A DNA stretch of 64,000 nucleotides from CADCVT01 sp036389155. Its GTDB lineage: Bacteria > Actinomycetota > Thermoleophilia > Solirubrobacterales > Solirubrobacteraceae. The notes beneath the pieces were generated by a model. It did not search any database and was not told where the DNA came from. It saw nothing but the letters and a program-made list of their open reading frames with translations. The position numbers and the translations under genes were made by a program. The stretch is from positions 56,209 through 120,208 of the forward strand of contig DASVQN010000016.1 of NCBI GenBank assembly GCA_036389155.1, given 5' to 3'. This document shows positions 41,203-49,033 of the stretch, piece after piece. Position 1 is the first letter of the stretch. Each line of letters starts with the position of its first letter.

Positions 41203-42623
41203 CGCAGCGTCGCCCGCCGCGTGCGGGTGTCGACGTTGCCCGCGGCGTCCTCGCTGATTGCGAACGCCTGGAGCTTGAGGCGGCCGGACCTGCGCGCCGC
41301 GCGCATCAAGGAGCTCGGGAGCGTCAGCGCCACCGTCTTCGACGCGCCGCCGCGCAGCGTGAACGTCTTGCGGCCGACGCGGCGCTCGCTGCGCAGCGTC
41401 CTCGCCTTCGCGCGGCGGTCCGGCACGGTGAAGAGGCTGAGGCGGACCTTGCACGACTTCTCGCCCCGCGGGCAGGCGACGCGCATCGCGATGCGCCGCC
41501 CGCGCGCCTTGGGCGCGGCGACCGACATCTTCGGCGGCGTGACGTCGGCGCCGGGCGCGGGGCCCCCGGTCCCACCGCCGCCCCCGGGCAGGCCGGGGCC
41601 GGCGCCGTCGTCGTCGACGATGACGCCGACGGCGTTCACGTCGCCGGCTCGCGCGTTGGCGATGCCCGAGAGGGTGAGCGCGAAGACCTCGGCGTCCTCC
41701 TTGGCATCGTCGCCGACGACCGCAACGTCGACCGTCGCGCTGGTCTGGCCGGGCTCGAAGGTGACGGTGCCGAGGCGGCCGAGGTAGTCGGCCGGCGCCT
41801 TCGCCTGGCCGTCCGAGGTCGCGAATTTCACGGTCACCGTGCGGAAGGTCGGCGCGCTGAGGCGGACGACGAACTGCGCGTTCGAGGTCCCGCCGTCGCC
41901 CTCCGGGGTGCTCGTGTCCAGGACGTCGACGACGCGCAGGTCGTCGTTGACGATCGTCACGAGCGCGGTGTCGTCGGCGAACGTCGCGCCGGCGGTCGCG
42001 TCGTGCATGGTCAGCGTGAACGTCTCGTCGGGCTCGTCGGCGTTGTCGTTCGCGATCCCCGCGATGATCTCGACGGAGGTCTCGCCGGCGGGAAGTGTCG
42101 GGGGCGGTGGGGCAGTGAAGTCGCCCGGCGTCCCCTCCAACGCCGTCCCGTTCGCCGGCCTGATCTGGATCGTGATGTCGTTCTCCGAGGGATTGGACGC
42201 GGTGATCGCGAGCTTCGCGATCCCGTCGGATTCGGGCACGGTGGCGTCGGCGATCGAGAGCGCGGTCGTGTCGTCGTCGACGATCGTCCCGGTGCCCTCG
42301 TCTCCGTTCGGCGCGACGAGCCGGATCGTCTCGTTGTCCTCGTCGAGGTCGTCCTTGACGATCGGGACGTGCACCTTGCCGTCGGACAACGCGGGGTTGC
42401 GCGGGGTCCCGTCGAAGTCGGCGCCCTCGGTCGCGGTGCCGCTCTGCGGGTCGAACGCGACGGCGGGGCTCTCCAGGCCCTCGGGCTGCACGGTGAACAC
42501 GATCTCGCCGGCGTTCTCCTCGACGGGGTCGGCGGTGATCGTGTACGCGCGGGCCGTGGCGGGCGCGAGGAAGAGCGCCGCGACGAGCGCGGCGGTGAGC
42601 GTGCGGACCGCCCTCCGGTGCAT
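41184..42623 (-). CDS. secreted Calx-beta domain protein
   Basis: 479 residues from an ATG at 42623 (a GTG at 42632 is upstream in frame). After a signal peptide (RRAVRTLTAALVAALFLAPA) come about three Calx-beta modules: each ends in a DDD/EDNETIRL-type calcium site, e.g. DDLDEDNETIRL, DNADEPDETFTL and DDAKEDAEVFALTL, spaced about 110 residues apart. A Gly/Pro linker follows, then a Lys/Arg-rich C-terminal beta domain of about 110 residues. Calcium-binding adhesin or matrix protein is the likely role. Confidence 0.82.
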   Translation of the reverse strand: MHRRAVRTLTAALVAALFLAPATARAYTITADPVEENAGEIVFTVQPEGLESPAVAFDPQSGTATEGADFDGTPRNPALSDGKVHVPIVKDDLDEDNETIRLVAPNGDEGTGTIVDDDTTALSIADATVPESDGIAKLAITASNPSENDITIQIRPANGTALEGTPGDFTAPPPPTLPAGETSVEIIAGIANDNADEPDETFTLTMHDATAGATFADDTALVTIVNDDLRVVDVLDTSTPEGDGGTSNAQFVVRLSAPTFRTVTVKFATSDGQAKAPADYLGRLGTVTFEPGQTSATVDVAVVGDDAKEDAEVFALTLSGIANARAGDVNAVGVIVDDDGAGPGLPGGGGGTGGPAPGADVTPPKMSVAAPKARGRRIAMRVACPRGEKSCKVRLSLFTVPDRRAKARTLRSERRVGRKTFTLRGGASKTVALTLPSSLMRAARRSGRLKLQAFAISEDAAGNVDTRTRRATLRYRKRK

Positions 42624-42659
42624 CGGTCGCACCGTAGCGGAGGGCGGCCCGCGGTTCGC

Positions 42660-43256
42660 TCAGCTCTGGGCGGTGGTCTTCACCTGCTCCGCGCTGTCCT
42701 GCGCGGAGGACTTCAGCTCCTCGCCCTGCTGCTGGGCAGAGGACTGGGCGGTCTCCTTGACGTCCTGGGCCGCCTGCTGCGCGGTCTCCTTGACGTCCTC
42801 CTTCACCTGCTGGACGCTCTCCTGAGCGGTGCTGGCGACCTCCTGCGCGACCTGCTTGCCGCGCTCGAGGGCCTCCTGGCCGGTCTCCTTGACCTGGTCC
42901 TTGACCTGGTCGGCCATGGGACCGAGCTTCTCGTTCTCGACGTTCGTCGCCGGGATGAGCATCCCGGCGAGGAAGCCGATCGCGATCGACCCGACCGCGA
43001 GGCCGAGCGGGTTCTCCTGGGCGATGCCCGCGCCGCGCCTGGCGGCCTGCTTGACGTCACCCGTGCTGGGCGTTGCCTCGTTCACGGAACCGGCCGCGCC
43101 GGTGATGGACTCCTTCACCGACTGCACGGTGCCGGAGACCTTCTCCTTGGCGCGGGTGGGCACGTCGGCCTTGTAGCCGATCGCCCCCACGGTCTCGCCC
43201 ATCCGCTCGCGGGTCTCTTCTATCTCGCGCCGGATCGCGTCTGGGTCTTGGCCCAT
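42660..43256 (-). CDS. DUF3618 protein with long amphipathic tail
   Basis: 198 residues. Residues 1-45 are the DUF3618 signature (DPDAIRREIEETRERMGETVGAI), followed by a membrane helix (GLAVGSIAIGFLAGMLIPAT) and a repetitive Gln/Lys/Ala/Glu-rich tail (VKDQVKETGQEALERGKQVAQ and so on) with 11-mer LEA-like periodicity. Such proteins occur in actinobacterial membrane or stress clusters. The start overlaps the holin-X gene by 37 bases. Confidence 0.82.
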   Translation of the reverse strand: MGQDPDAIRREIEETRERMGETVGAIGYKADVPTRAKEKVSGTVQSVKESITGAAGSVNEATPSTGDVKQAARRGAGIAQENPLGLAVGSIAIGFLAGMLIPATNVENEKLGPMADQVKDQVKETGQEALERGKQVAQEVASTAQESVQQVKEDVKETAQQAAQDVKETAQSSAQQQGEELKSSAQDSAEQVKTTAQS

Positions 43257-43696
43257 TCGGCGTCCTCCTTCAGGGTCTCGACGGTCTGCTCGGGCATCGG
43301 AGGCGTCGCCTCCTGGATCTTGTTCTTGCCCTGCAGGGCAAGGACGCCGGCGATGGCGCCGTACACCGCGGTGACGATCAGCGCCGCCAGCCACGTGTGG
43401 TTCACCGCGGTCTGCAGGAGGGCGATGAGGAAGGTCGTGAACGCGCCGAACGCGCCCAGGCCGAGCAGGCCCGCGCCGCCGAACATCCCGGCGCCCTTCC
43501 CGGCCTGCTTGCCCTTCTCCGCCATCTCGGCCTTCGCGAGGTCGAGCTCCTGCTTGACCAGGGTGGTGGTCTCGTTCGACAGGCGCTTGAGCAGCTCGGG
43601 GAGCGGCTCCTCGCGCAGGTCGTGGTCCGGATGCGTCGGCGCCGGGGTCGGGACCCCGTCGTCGCGCCCGAACCGATCGGTGGACGGCCCTGCCAT
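43220..43696 (-). CDS. phage-holin-like (Holin-X) family membrane protein
   Basis: 158 residues: a charged coiled-coil N-terminus (PLPELLKRLSNETTTLVKQELDLAKAEMAEKGKQAG), then two membrane helices (GLLGLGAFGAFTTFLIALL and AALIVTAVYGAIAGVLALQG). This matches the actinobacterial holin-X/DUF1469 superfamily, which is not phage lysis related but accompanies DUF3618 genes. The start overlaps the upstream stop (TGATG at 43694-43698). Confidence 0.82.
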   Translation of the reverse strand: MAGPSTDRFGRDDGVPTPAPTHPDHDLREEPLPELLKRLSNETTTLVKQELDLAKAEMAEKGKQAGKGAGMFGGAGLLGLGAFGAFTTFLIALLQTAVNHTWLAALIVTAVYGAIAGVLALQGKNKIQEATPPMPEQTVETLKEDAEWAKTQTRSGAR

Positions 43697-44382
43697 CAGA
43701 GGGCGCCCGTCGAGGTCGGGGGACCGTCGATGGTCGGCGCGGGGCCGCTGTCGACGCCGTGGCCGTTGCCGGTCGGCCGCAGGGGCGCGCCCGTCCGCGG
43801 GCCCGCCGGGGGCTGCGTGGTGCCGACCGGGCGCGTCGTGCGGTTGGGCAGCTGGTCGGGCGTCCGGCTGTAGTACCGGTCGCTCGAGCTGGCCTTCAGG
43901 AAACGGCTGGCCGCGAAGCCGAGCGCGATGCCGCCCGCGATGACCGCCCACGGCCGCTGCCGCGCGAAGTCCTCGACGTCGTGCAGGATCCGGTCGGCGT
44001 TGGCCTCCGTCAGGTACCCGCCGAGGCTCTCGACCCGGTCCGCCGCCTGCTCGGCCAGCTGCGCCGGCTTGTCCTTGCCCTGCTCGCGCAGCTGCTGGGC
44101 CACGCTGCGGATGTCGCCCGCCTGGCTGCTGACCTGCTCGCCCGCCTGGGTCGAGCGCTGGTCGACCTGCTCGCGCAGGCGGTCGCTCGCCTGGCTCGCG
44201 GCCTGCTTGGCCTGCTCGCTCGCCTGGCCGGCGAGCTCCTGCGCCTTCTCCTGCGCCTGGCCGGCGACCTCGCCGGCCTTCTCGCGGGCCTGGTCGGTGG
44301 CGCCTGAGCTCTCGCTCTGGGCGCCGCCGGTGCCGGCGGTCTGTCCGCCGACTCCCTGGCCCTGCGTCGGAATCGAAGCCAT
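43696..44382 (-). CDS. LEA/apolipoprotein-like amphipathic helix protein with one membrane segment
   Basis: 228 residues. About residues 25-110 form a long amphipathic helix built of repeated 11-residue units such as AREKAGEVAGQ, AQEKAQELAGQ and ASEQAKQAASQ, characteristic of LEA-like desiccation proteins. A membrane anchor follows (PWAVIAGGIALGFAASRFL), then a Pro/Arg-rich C-terminus. The ATG has a strong ribosome site (GAGAGGAGAGG). It is the second gene of the envelope-stress operon. Confidence 0.75.
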   Translation of the reverse strand: MASIPTQGQGVGGQTAGTGGAQSESSGATDQAREKAGEVAGQAQEKAQELAGQASEQAKQAASQASDRLREQVDQRSTQAGEQVSSQAGDIRSVAQQLREQGKDKPAQLAEQAADRVESLGGYLTEANADRILHDVEDFARQRPWAVIAGGIALGFAASRFLKASSSDRYYSRTPDQLPNRTTRPVGTTQPPAGPRTGAPLRPTGNGHGVDSGPAPTIDGPPTSTGAL

Positions 44383-44417
44383 GCCTCTCCTCTCGTCGCT
44401 GTGGACGTTGTTGGTCG

Positions 44418-45029
44418 TTACCGGGTGGTCTCGCTGCGCGGGCGGCCCGTGAGCGGGTCGACGTCGCTGTGGTCGAAGCGGTCGCCGCGCTCGGTGCCGC
44501 TGCCGGTGATCGGCGCGGCGGTGTCGACGCGCCGGCCGGTCGTCTCGCGGCCGGTCGCGGTCGTCGTCTTGAGGTCGCGGTCGTCGGCGTCGCTGGCGAG
44601 CGCGGCGAGGATGCCGGCGAGCGCGAGCGCGATGTGGAGGATGTTGTCCGCCGGGTTGACGGGGATCAGGCCGAAGACGGTCTCGCCGTCGATGAGGCCG
44701 ATGAGCGCGACCGCGCCGTAGACGATGCCGAACAGCAGCGCGACGGTCTTCGCGGACGCGCGCTTGACCGAGGCCGCGAGCAGCAGAAGACCGGACGCGA
44801 TGTGGACGAGGTTGTGGAAGCCGTTGACCTCGAAGCCCAGGAAGGCGTCGCCGTCGATGTTGCCGCCCGTGTCGAACGAGCTGTCGAAGAAGAAGCCGAC
44901 GATGCCCGCGAGGAGCAGGGCTGCGCCGCCGAGCGTGCAGTACCACTGGGCGGGAGTGCGGCCGCGGTCGCGGTGCCTTGCGTCCTCGTAGCCGACGTGG
45001 CCGCCGGTGCGTGATGCGCTCGTTGCCAT
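44418..45029 (-). CDS. DUF4383 membrane protein
   Basis: 203 residues with about four helices (TLGGAALLLAGIVGFFFDSS, GLLLLAASV, GIVYGAVALIGLI, NILHIALALAGILAALAS). GFEVNGFHNLVHIASGLLLL and GLIPVNPADNILHIALA are the DUF4383 conserved blocks. An acidic and charged C-terminal tail is cytoplasmic. GGAGG precedes the ATG. It heads the stress cluster and ends 35 bases before the LEA-like gene. Function unknown. Confidence 0.85.
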   Translation of the reverse strand: MATSASRTGGHVGYEDARHRDRGRTPAQWYCTLGGAALLLAGIVGFFFDSSFDTGGNIDGDAFLGFEVNGFHNLVHIASGLLLLAASVKRASAKTVALLFGIVYGAVALIGLIDGETVFGLIPVNPADNILHIALALAGILAALASDADDRDLKTTTATGRETTGRRVDTAAPITGSGTERGDRFDHSDVDPLTGRPRSETTR

Positions 45030-45207
45030 CTGGTGTGAACCTCCGGGGAAGGGGTGGGCCGTGGGGCGACATCGGAGGCAGGCGCGAGCATGCGGGCGTG
45101 GCCGCACACGGCTCGGGTCTAGCCCCCGGGGGTCGTCGTGACTCGGGTCTCGGGTCCAGCGCCGGTCGGTCGACCAACGCTGTCTGACGTAGCGTCAGTG
45201 ACTCGCG

Positions 45208-45232
45208 GTACCCGCTCCTACGGGCGGTACAC
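45208..45232 (-). promoter_or_regulatory. possible sigma-F/sigma-B stress promoter
   Basis: On the minus strand GTGT (45229-45232) is followed after 15 bases by GGGTAC (45208-45213), resembling the GTTT-N15-GGGTAT general-stress consensus. Transcription would enter the DUF4383, LEA-like, holin-X and DUF3618 operon. Confidence 0.35.
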
Positions 45233-45337
45233 GGCCAGGGTTGGATAAGTCGAGGGGTTACGCGCCACGATCGCTCAACGTGTCTCACCGGCGCTCGCGG
45301 GGGGCGCCTACAACAACGAAGCCGCCCCCACCACGAC

Positions 45338-45364
45338 CGAAGCCGCCCGATCTGGGCGGCTTCG
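45338..45364 (-). terminator. hairpin downstream of tRNA-Asn
   Basis: CGAAGCCGCCC at 45338-45348 pairs perfectly with 45354-45364 (11 bp, five-base loop GATCT), 6 bases after the 3' end of the tRNA on this strand. No T-run is present. A copy of one arm recurs at 45318-45327. Confidence 0.65.
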
Positions 45365-45369
45365 TGAAG

Positions 45370-45442
45370 CTCGGGGGGTGGGACTCGAACCCACAACGAC
45401 TCGGTTAACAGCCGAGCATTCTGCCGATTGAATTACCCCCGA
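45370..45442 (-). tRNA. tRNA-Asn (GUU)
   Basis: Cloverleaf on the minus strand: acceptor TCGGGGG/CCCCCGA, D-stem ATTC/GAAT, anticodon stem CTCGG/CCGAG with loop CTGTTAA (anticodon GUU), T-stem GTGGG/CCCAC with TTCGAGT, discriminator G. CCA is not encoded. The D-stem has an A10-U25 pair where most tRNAs have G10-C25. Confidence 0.9.
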
Positions 45443-45482
45443 CCGGGTGCCACCTCAGTGATCGGCAGCAGCGCAGCGAATG

Positions 45483-46163
45483 TTAGCGGGGAAGCGTGAC
45501 GGCGCCGGCCTCGACTTCGGCGTGGCAGGTGGCGCACAGCAGGACGCACTTCGCGGCCTCCGCGCGCGCCGCCTCGAGCGACCGCGCGACGCCGGCGCCG
45601 GCCACCGCGAAGCGCTTCGTCTGCGGATCGACGTGGTGGAACTGGAGCGCCGCGAGGGTGCGCGAGAACCCGCAGAGCGCGCAGGCGCCACCGGCCTCCT
45701 CGACGAGCAGCGCCTTCACGCGCCGCCGCCTCTCGGTGACGGCAGCGACGCGACATCGCGTGCAGCGCCATGCGCCGTCCGGCCGACGGACGAACATCTC
45801 GGGCCCGTGGCGCGGGCAGTCGCCGCGTACGAGGGTTCCCGACGCCTGCTCGGCATCCGACTGACGTACACCGCGAGCGCGGATCACGCGCAGCTCGTGT
45901 CGCCGGAGCCAGTACCGCACGTTCGCCTGACTCATCCCAAGTCGCTGCGCGATCTCGCGCGTTGTGAGCTCTGCCGCCACGAGGGCTTCGAGCGCCTCGC
46001 GCGGGATGCCTCCGCGCGGGGCATGGCGCTCCTGGTTCGCGGGAGTGAGGCCGTGCTTGCGCAGCCAGTACGAGACCGTGGACGGGTGGCGGCCCGTGCG
46101 GCGGCCGATCTCGTCGAGGGAGAGGCCTTCGGAGAGCCAGGTCTCGAGCGTCGTGCGGTCCAT
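45483..46163 (-). CDS. HTH-zinc ribbon-HNH endonuclease-like protein
   Basis: 226 residues. Two helix-turn-helix units come first (LSEGLSLDEIGRRTGRHPSTVSYWLRKHG at residues about 9-38 and LTTREIAQRLGMSQANVRYWLRRH at 66-89), then a zinc ribbon (CPRHGPEMF...WRCTRC) and a C-terminal HNH core: CALCGFSRTLAALQFHHVDP, CVLLCATCHAEV. The HNH has Cys pairs, so two structural zincs are expected. It resembles homing-type or intron-associated HNH proteins but is free-standing. It ends 40 bases upstream of tRNA-Asn on the same strand. ATG start. Confidence 0.8.
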   Translation of the reverse strand: MDRTTLETWLSEGLSLDEIGRRTGRHPSTVSYWLRKHGLTPANQERHAPRGGIPREALEALVAAELTTREIAQRLGMSQANVRYWLRRHELRVIRARGVRQSDAEQASGTLVRGDCPRHGPEMFVRRPDGAWRCTRCRVAAVTERRRRVKALLVEEAGGACALCGFSRTLAALQFHHVDPQTKRFAVAGAGVARSLEAARAEAAKCVLLCATCHAEVEAGAVTLPR

Positions 46164-46208
46164 CTTGATGCGAACATTAGTTCGTGTCGCGGATGGAAAG
46201 CCGCGTAG

Positions 46209-48011
46209 TCAGGACGTGCTCATCGAACGCTCGACGGCGTCGTTGAGCTGGGCCTGGACCTGCTCTCGCTGAGCCGCGAGCTCGGTCACTCCGGGCTCTC
46301 CCGCGCTGCGGGCGGCGTTGAGACGGCGGGTCAGGCGGCGGAGCTCGAGCTGGAGGCGCTGGGCGTCGAGCGTGGCGGGTGAGGCCATGTCCCGCGCGCG
46401 GCGAGCCTCCAGCTCGAACATCCCGAGGCGCAGCTCCTCGTCGTCGTCGGGAACCGCCTCCAGGGGGGACTCCGGGTGGTCTCGGATGTGGGTGGCGAGG
46501 CGGCGGTGGAGGTCGGTCGTCAGGTGCTCGGCGAAGTCGATGGCCGACAGCGCCTCGCGGCCCTGGCCCGGCAGCGCGAGGCACTGCGCAAGGAAGGTCC
46601 GCTCGATCTCCTCGGACGCCGACAAGGCGCGGCTGTCGCGCCGCGTGGCCGAAGGCGCCGGCTCGTCGTCGCCGTGCTGGCGCGGCGCGGAGCGGGCGCC
46701 GCCCGGCGGCGGCGCGTTGCGGTAGTCGACGAGCAGCGTCCGCGTCTGCTCGACGCTCAGGTCCACGCGCGTGGAGACGAGGTCGAGCACCTCGGCGGCC
46801 AGCACCGGGTTACGGATCTCCGCGTAGAGCGGGCCGAGCTCGCGCAGCAGCGCGTCCTTGCCGCGGGCGTTCGAGAGGTCGGCGGTGTCGAGCGCGCGGC
46901 GCACGAGGAAGAGCTGCACGTCGTGCGCGTCCGCGAAGATCGACTCGACCTGATCTGGCGAGCTCAGCGCGAGGTCGGCGGGATCGCGGCCCTCGGGCAG
47001 CGAGACCACGAGCAGCGCGACCTCGTCGCCCGCCACCCGCGCGGCCCGCCGCATCGCCTCCTGACCGGCGCTGTCGGCGTCCATCGCCAGGCGCGCGAGC
47101 GGCGCGAGCATCGCGAGCCGCTTGACCTGCGCGTCGGTCAGGGCCGTCCCCATCGAGGCGACGACGTTCTCGAACCCCGCCTGGTGCAGCGCGATGACGT
47201 CGGTGTAGCCCTCGACGACGATGACCTCGCGCTTCTTCGCGGCGGCGCTGCGCGCGAGGTGCGCGCCGTACAGCTCGTTGCCCTTGTGGAACAGCGGCGA
47301 CTCGGGCGTGTTGATGTACTTCGCGCCGCGCGCCTCGCCCATGGCCCGCCCGCCGAATCCGTTCACGCGGCCCCGGGAGTTCCACAGCGGGAACATGATC
47401 CGCCCGCGGAAGCGGTCGTACACGCGACCCTCGCGGTTGCGCGTGAGCAGGCCGGTCGCGAGGAGCTCGGCCTCCGAGTAGCCGGCGCGCCGGGACGCCA
47501 TCAGCACCCGGTCCCACGCCGACGGCGAGTACCCGACGCGGAAGGTCCGGAGCGATTCGGCAGAGAGGCCGCGCGAGAGGAGGTAGTCGCGCGCGTCGGT
47601 CGCCTCCGGCGCCTCCCACAGGACACGCTCGTAGTAGGCCGCGGTCCGTTCCAGCAGCGCGAAGAGCCGCTCGCGCTCGGCCCGGCGCCGCGCCTCCTCG
47701 GGGTCCTCCTCGGCCACCTGGAGCTCGACCCCGTAGCGGTCGGCGAGGTGCTCGATGGCGCCCACGAAGTCGAGCCCCTCGGTCTCGCGCACGAACGAGA
47801 TGGCGTCGCCGCCCGCCCCGCACCCGAAGCAGTGGTAGAGCTTCTTCAGCGGATCGATGCCGAACGACGGCGTGCGCTCGTCGTGGAACGGGCACAGCCC
47901 CTCGAAGCGCGCCGTCCCCGCCCGTCGCAGCTCGGTCCGCGAGCCGACGAGGTCCACCATGTCGATCGCGTCGCGGACCCGGTCGACCGAGTCCTCGGTG
48001 TACCGCGCCAT
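46209..48011 (-). CDS. dnaG: DNA primase
   Basis: 600 residues, all domains in order. CHC2 zinc finger near residue 40 (CPFHDERTPSF then YHCFGCGAGGD), catalytic core, and TOPRIM with EGYTDVIAL and DADSAG acidic motifs at about residues 260-320. The C-terminal part, for DnaB helicase interaction, is shorter and rich in Glu/Arg. It makes RNA primers for replication. The start overlaps the dgt stop (TGATG at 48009-48013), so it is coupled to dgt, an arrangement known in actinobacteria. Confidence 0.95.
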   Translation of the reverse strand: MARYTEDSVDRVRDAIDMVDLVGSRTELRRAGTARFEGLCPFHDERTPSFGIDPLKKLYHCFGCGAGGDAISFVRETEGLDFVGAIEHLADRYGVELQVAEEDPEEARRRAERERLFALLERTAAYYERVLWEAPEATDARDYLLSRGLSAESLRTFRVGYSPSAWDRVLMASRRAGYSEAELLATGLLTRNREGRVYDRFRGRIMFPLWNSRGRVNGFGGRAMGEARGAKYINTPESPLFHKGNELYGAHLARSAAAKKREVIVVEGYTDVIALHQAGFENVVASMGTALTDAQVKRLAMLAPLARLAMDADSAGQEAMRRAARVAGDEVALLVVSLPEGRDPADLALSSPDQVESIFADAHDVQLFLVRRALDTADLSNARGKDALLRELGPLYAEIRNPVLAAEVLDLVSTRVDLSVEQTRTLLVDYRNAPPPGGARSAPRQHGDDEPAPSATRRDSRALSASEEIERTFLAQCLALPGQGREALSAIDFAEHLTTDLHRRLATHIRDHPESPLEAVPDDDEELRLGMFELEARRARDMASPATLDAQRLQLELRRLTRRLNAARSAGEPGVTELAAQREQVQAQLNDAVERSMSTS

Positions 48012-49033
48012 CAGACCGCGAACCCGGTCGGGACGGCGAGCTCGGTGAACACGCGCGTCGCGTAGCGGTCCGTCATCCCCGCGATGTAGTCGGTGACCCG
48101 CTGCGGGAGGTCGGCGTCGTCCGGAGCGCCGGCCGGCAGCAGCGCCGGATGGTCGACGTACCACGCGAACAGCGCCCGGATCACGCCCTCGACCTTCGAT
48201 GCCTCCCGTCGCGCGGCCGGCCCGAGGTACACCCGCTCGAACATGAAGTCGCGCAGGTCGCTCATCGCGGCGCCGACCTCCGCGCCCTGCACGATGTCCC
48301 CCGCGGCCGCCGAGTGCTCGACCATGTCGTGGACGAGCCGGTCGATCCGCGAGGAGCCGTCGGGCCCCAGGCAGGCGATCGCGTCCGCCGGCAGGTCGGA
48401 GGCCACGAGCACCCCCGCCCGCACCGCGTCGTCGATGTCGTGGTTGATGTAGGCGACGCGGTCGACGATACGGACGATCCGCCCCTCGAGCGTGCGCGGC
48501 ATCGGCGCGCGGCTGGAGTGGCAGAGGATGCCGTCGCGCACGGCCGCACAGAGGTTCAGCGGCTCCAGAGCGGTGACGACCCGCAGCGAGTGCTCGTAGT
48601 GGCGGAACTCCCGGCCGAACCGCTCGCGCAGGCATGCGTCCAGCGCCGCCTCGCCGATGTGCCCGAACGGCGGATGCCCCAGGTCGTGGCCCAGCCCGAT
48701 CGCCTCGGCGAGGTCCTCGTTGAGGTCGAGCGCCCGCGCGACGGTGCGCGAGATCTGCGTGACCTCGAGCGTGTGGGTCAGCCGCGTGCGGAAGTGGTCG
48801 CCCTCGGGCGCCACGAAGACCTGCGTCTTGTGCTTGAGGCGCCGGAAGGACTTGGAGTGGACGATCCGGTCGCGGTCGCGCTGGAACGGCGTGCGCAGCC
48901 CGGAGTCCTCCTCGTGGACCTCGCGATCGGCCGGGTAGGAGCGTGCCGCGAGGGGCGACAGGGAAGACTCCTCCCATGCGCGCCGGCGGGAGGCGAACTC
49001 GGATGCCACGGATCGGGGGACGGCGGTGTCCAC
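48011..49033 (-). CDS. dgt: deoxyguanosinetriphosphate triphosphohydrolase-like protein
   Basis: 340 residues, HD-domain. Metal motifs: RLTHTLEVTQ (His), GLGHDLGHPPFGH (HD pair and catalytic His), and the later Asp in NHDIDDAV. It hydrolyses dNTPs to the nucleoside and tripolyphosphate, limiting nucleotide pools. GTG at 49033 is used; another GTG at 49009 would remove eight residues. The first codons overlap those of the divergent DUF5995 gene if its ATG at 49003 is right. The gene leads dnaG. Confidence 0.92.
   Translation of the reverse strand: MDTAVPRSVASEFASRRRAWEESSLSPLAARSYPADREVHEEDSGLRTPFQRDRDRIVHSKSFRRLKHKTQVFVAPEGDHFRTRLTHTLEVTQISRTVARALDLNEDLAEAIGLGHDLGHPPFGHIGEAALDACLRERFGREFRHYEHSLRVVTALEPLNLCAAVRDGILCHSSRAPMPRTLEGRIVRIVDRVAYINHDIDDAVRAGVLVASDLPADAIACLGPDGSSRIDRLVHDMVEHSAAAGDIVQGAEVGAAMSDLRDFMFERVYLGPAARREASKVEGVIRALFAWYVDHPALLPAGAPDDADLPQRVTDYIAGMTDRYATRVFTELAVPTGFAV

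Larger units (their letters stand above)
45030..45369. other. 340-base intergenic region between DUF4383 and tRNA-Asn
   Basis: No gene seen. It holds a possible sigma-F/B promoter (45208-45232), a 6-base inverted repeat CTGACG-TAG-CGTCAG at 45184-45198, two direct copies of GAAGCCGCCC (45318-45327 and 45339-45348), and a terminator-like hairpin (45338-45364). A 5' untranslated leader of about 170 bases for the stress operon is implied. Confidence 0.5.

Noticed and set aside
43220..43696. Phage holin and therefore a prophage
   Set aside because: Holin-X members accompany DUF3618 genes in actinobacterial chromosomes; no other phage genes are near.
40098..43943. Open frame of 1281 residues on the plus strand
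   Set aside because: Antisense or alternative-frame shadow of the glycosyltransferase and Calx-beta genes, with Arg-rich low complexity.
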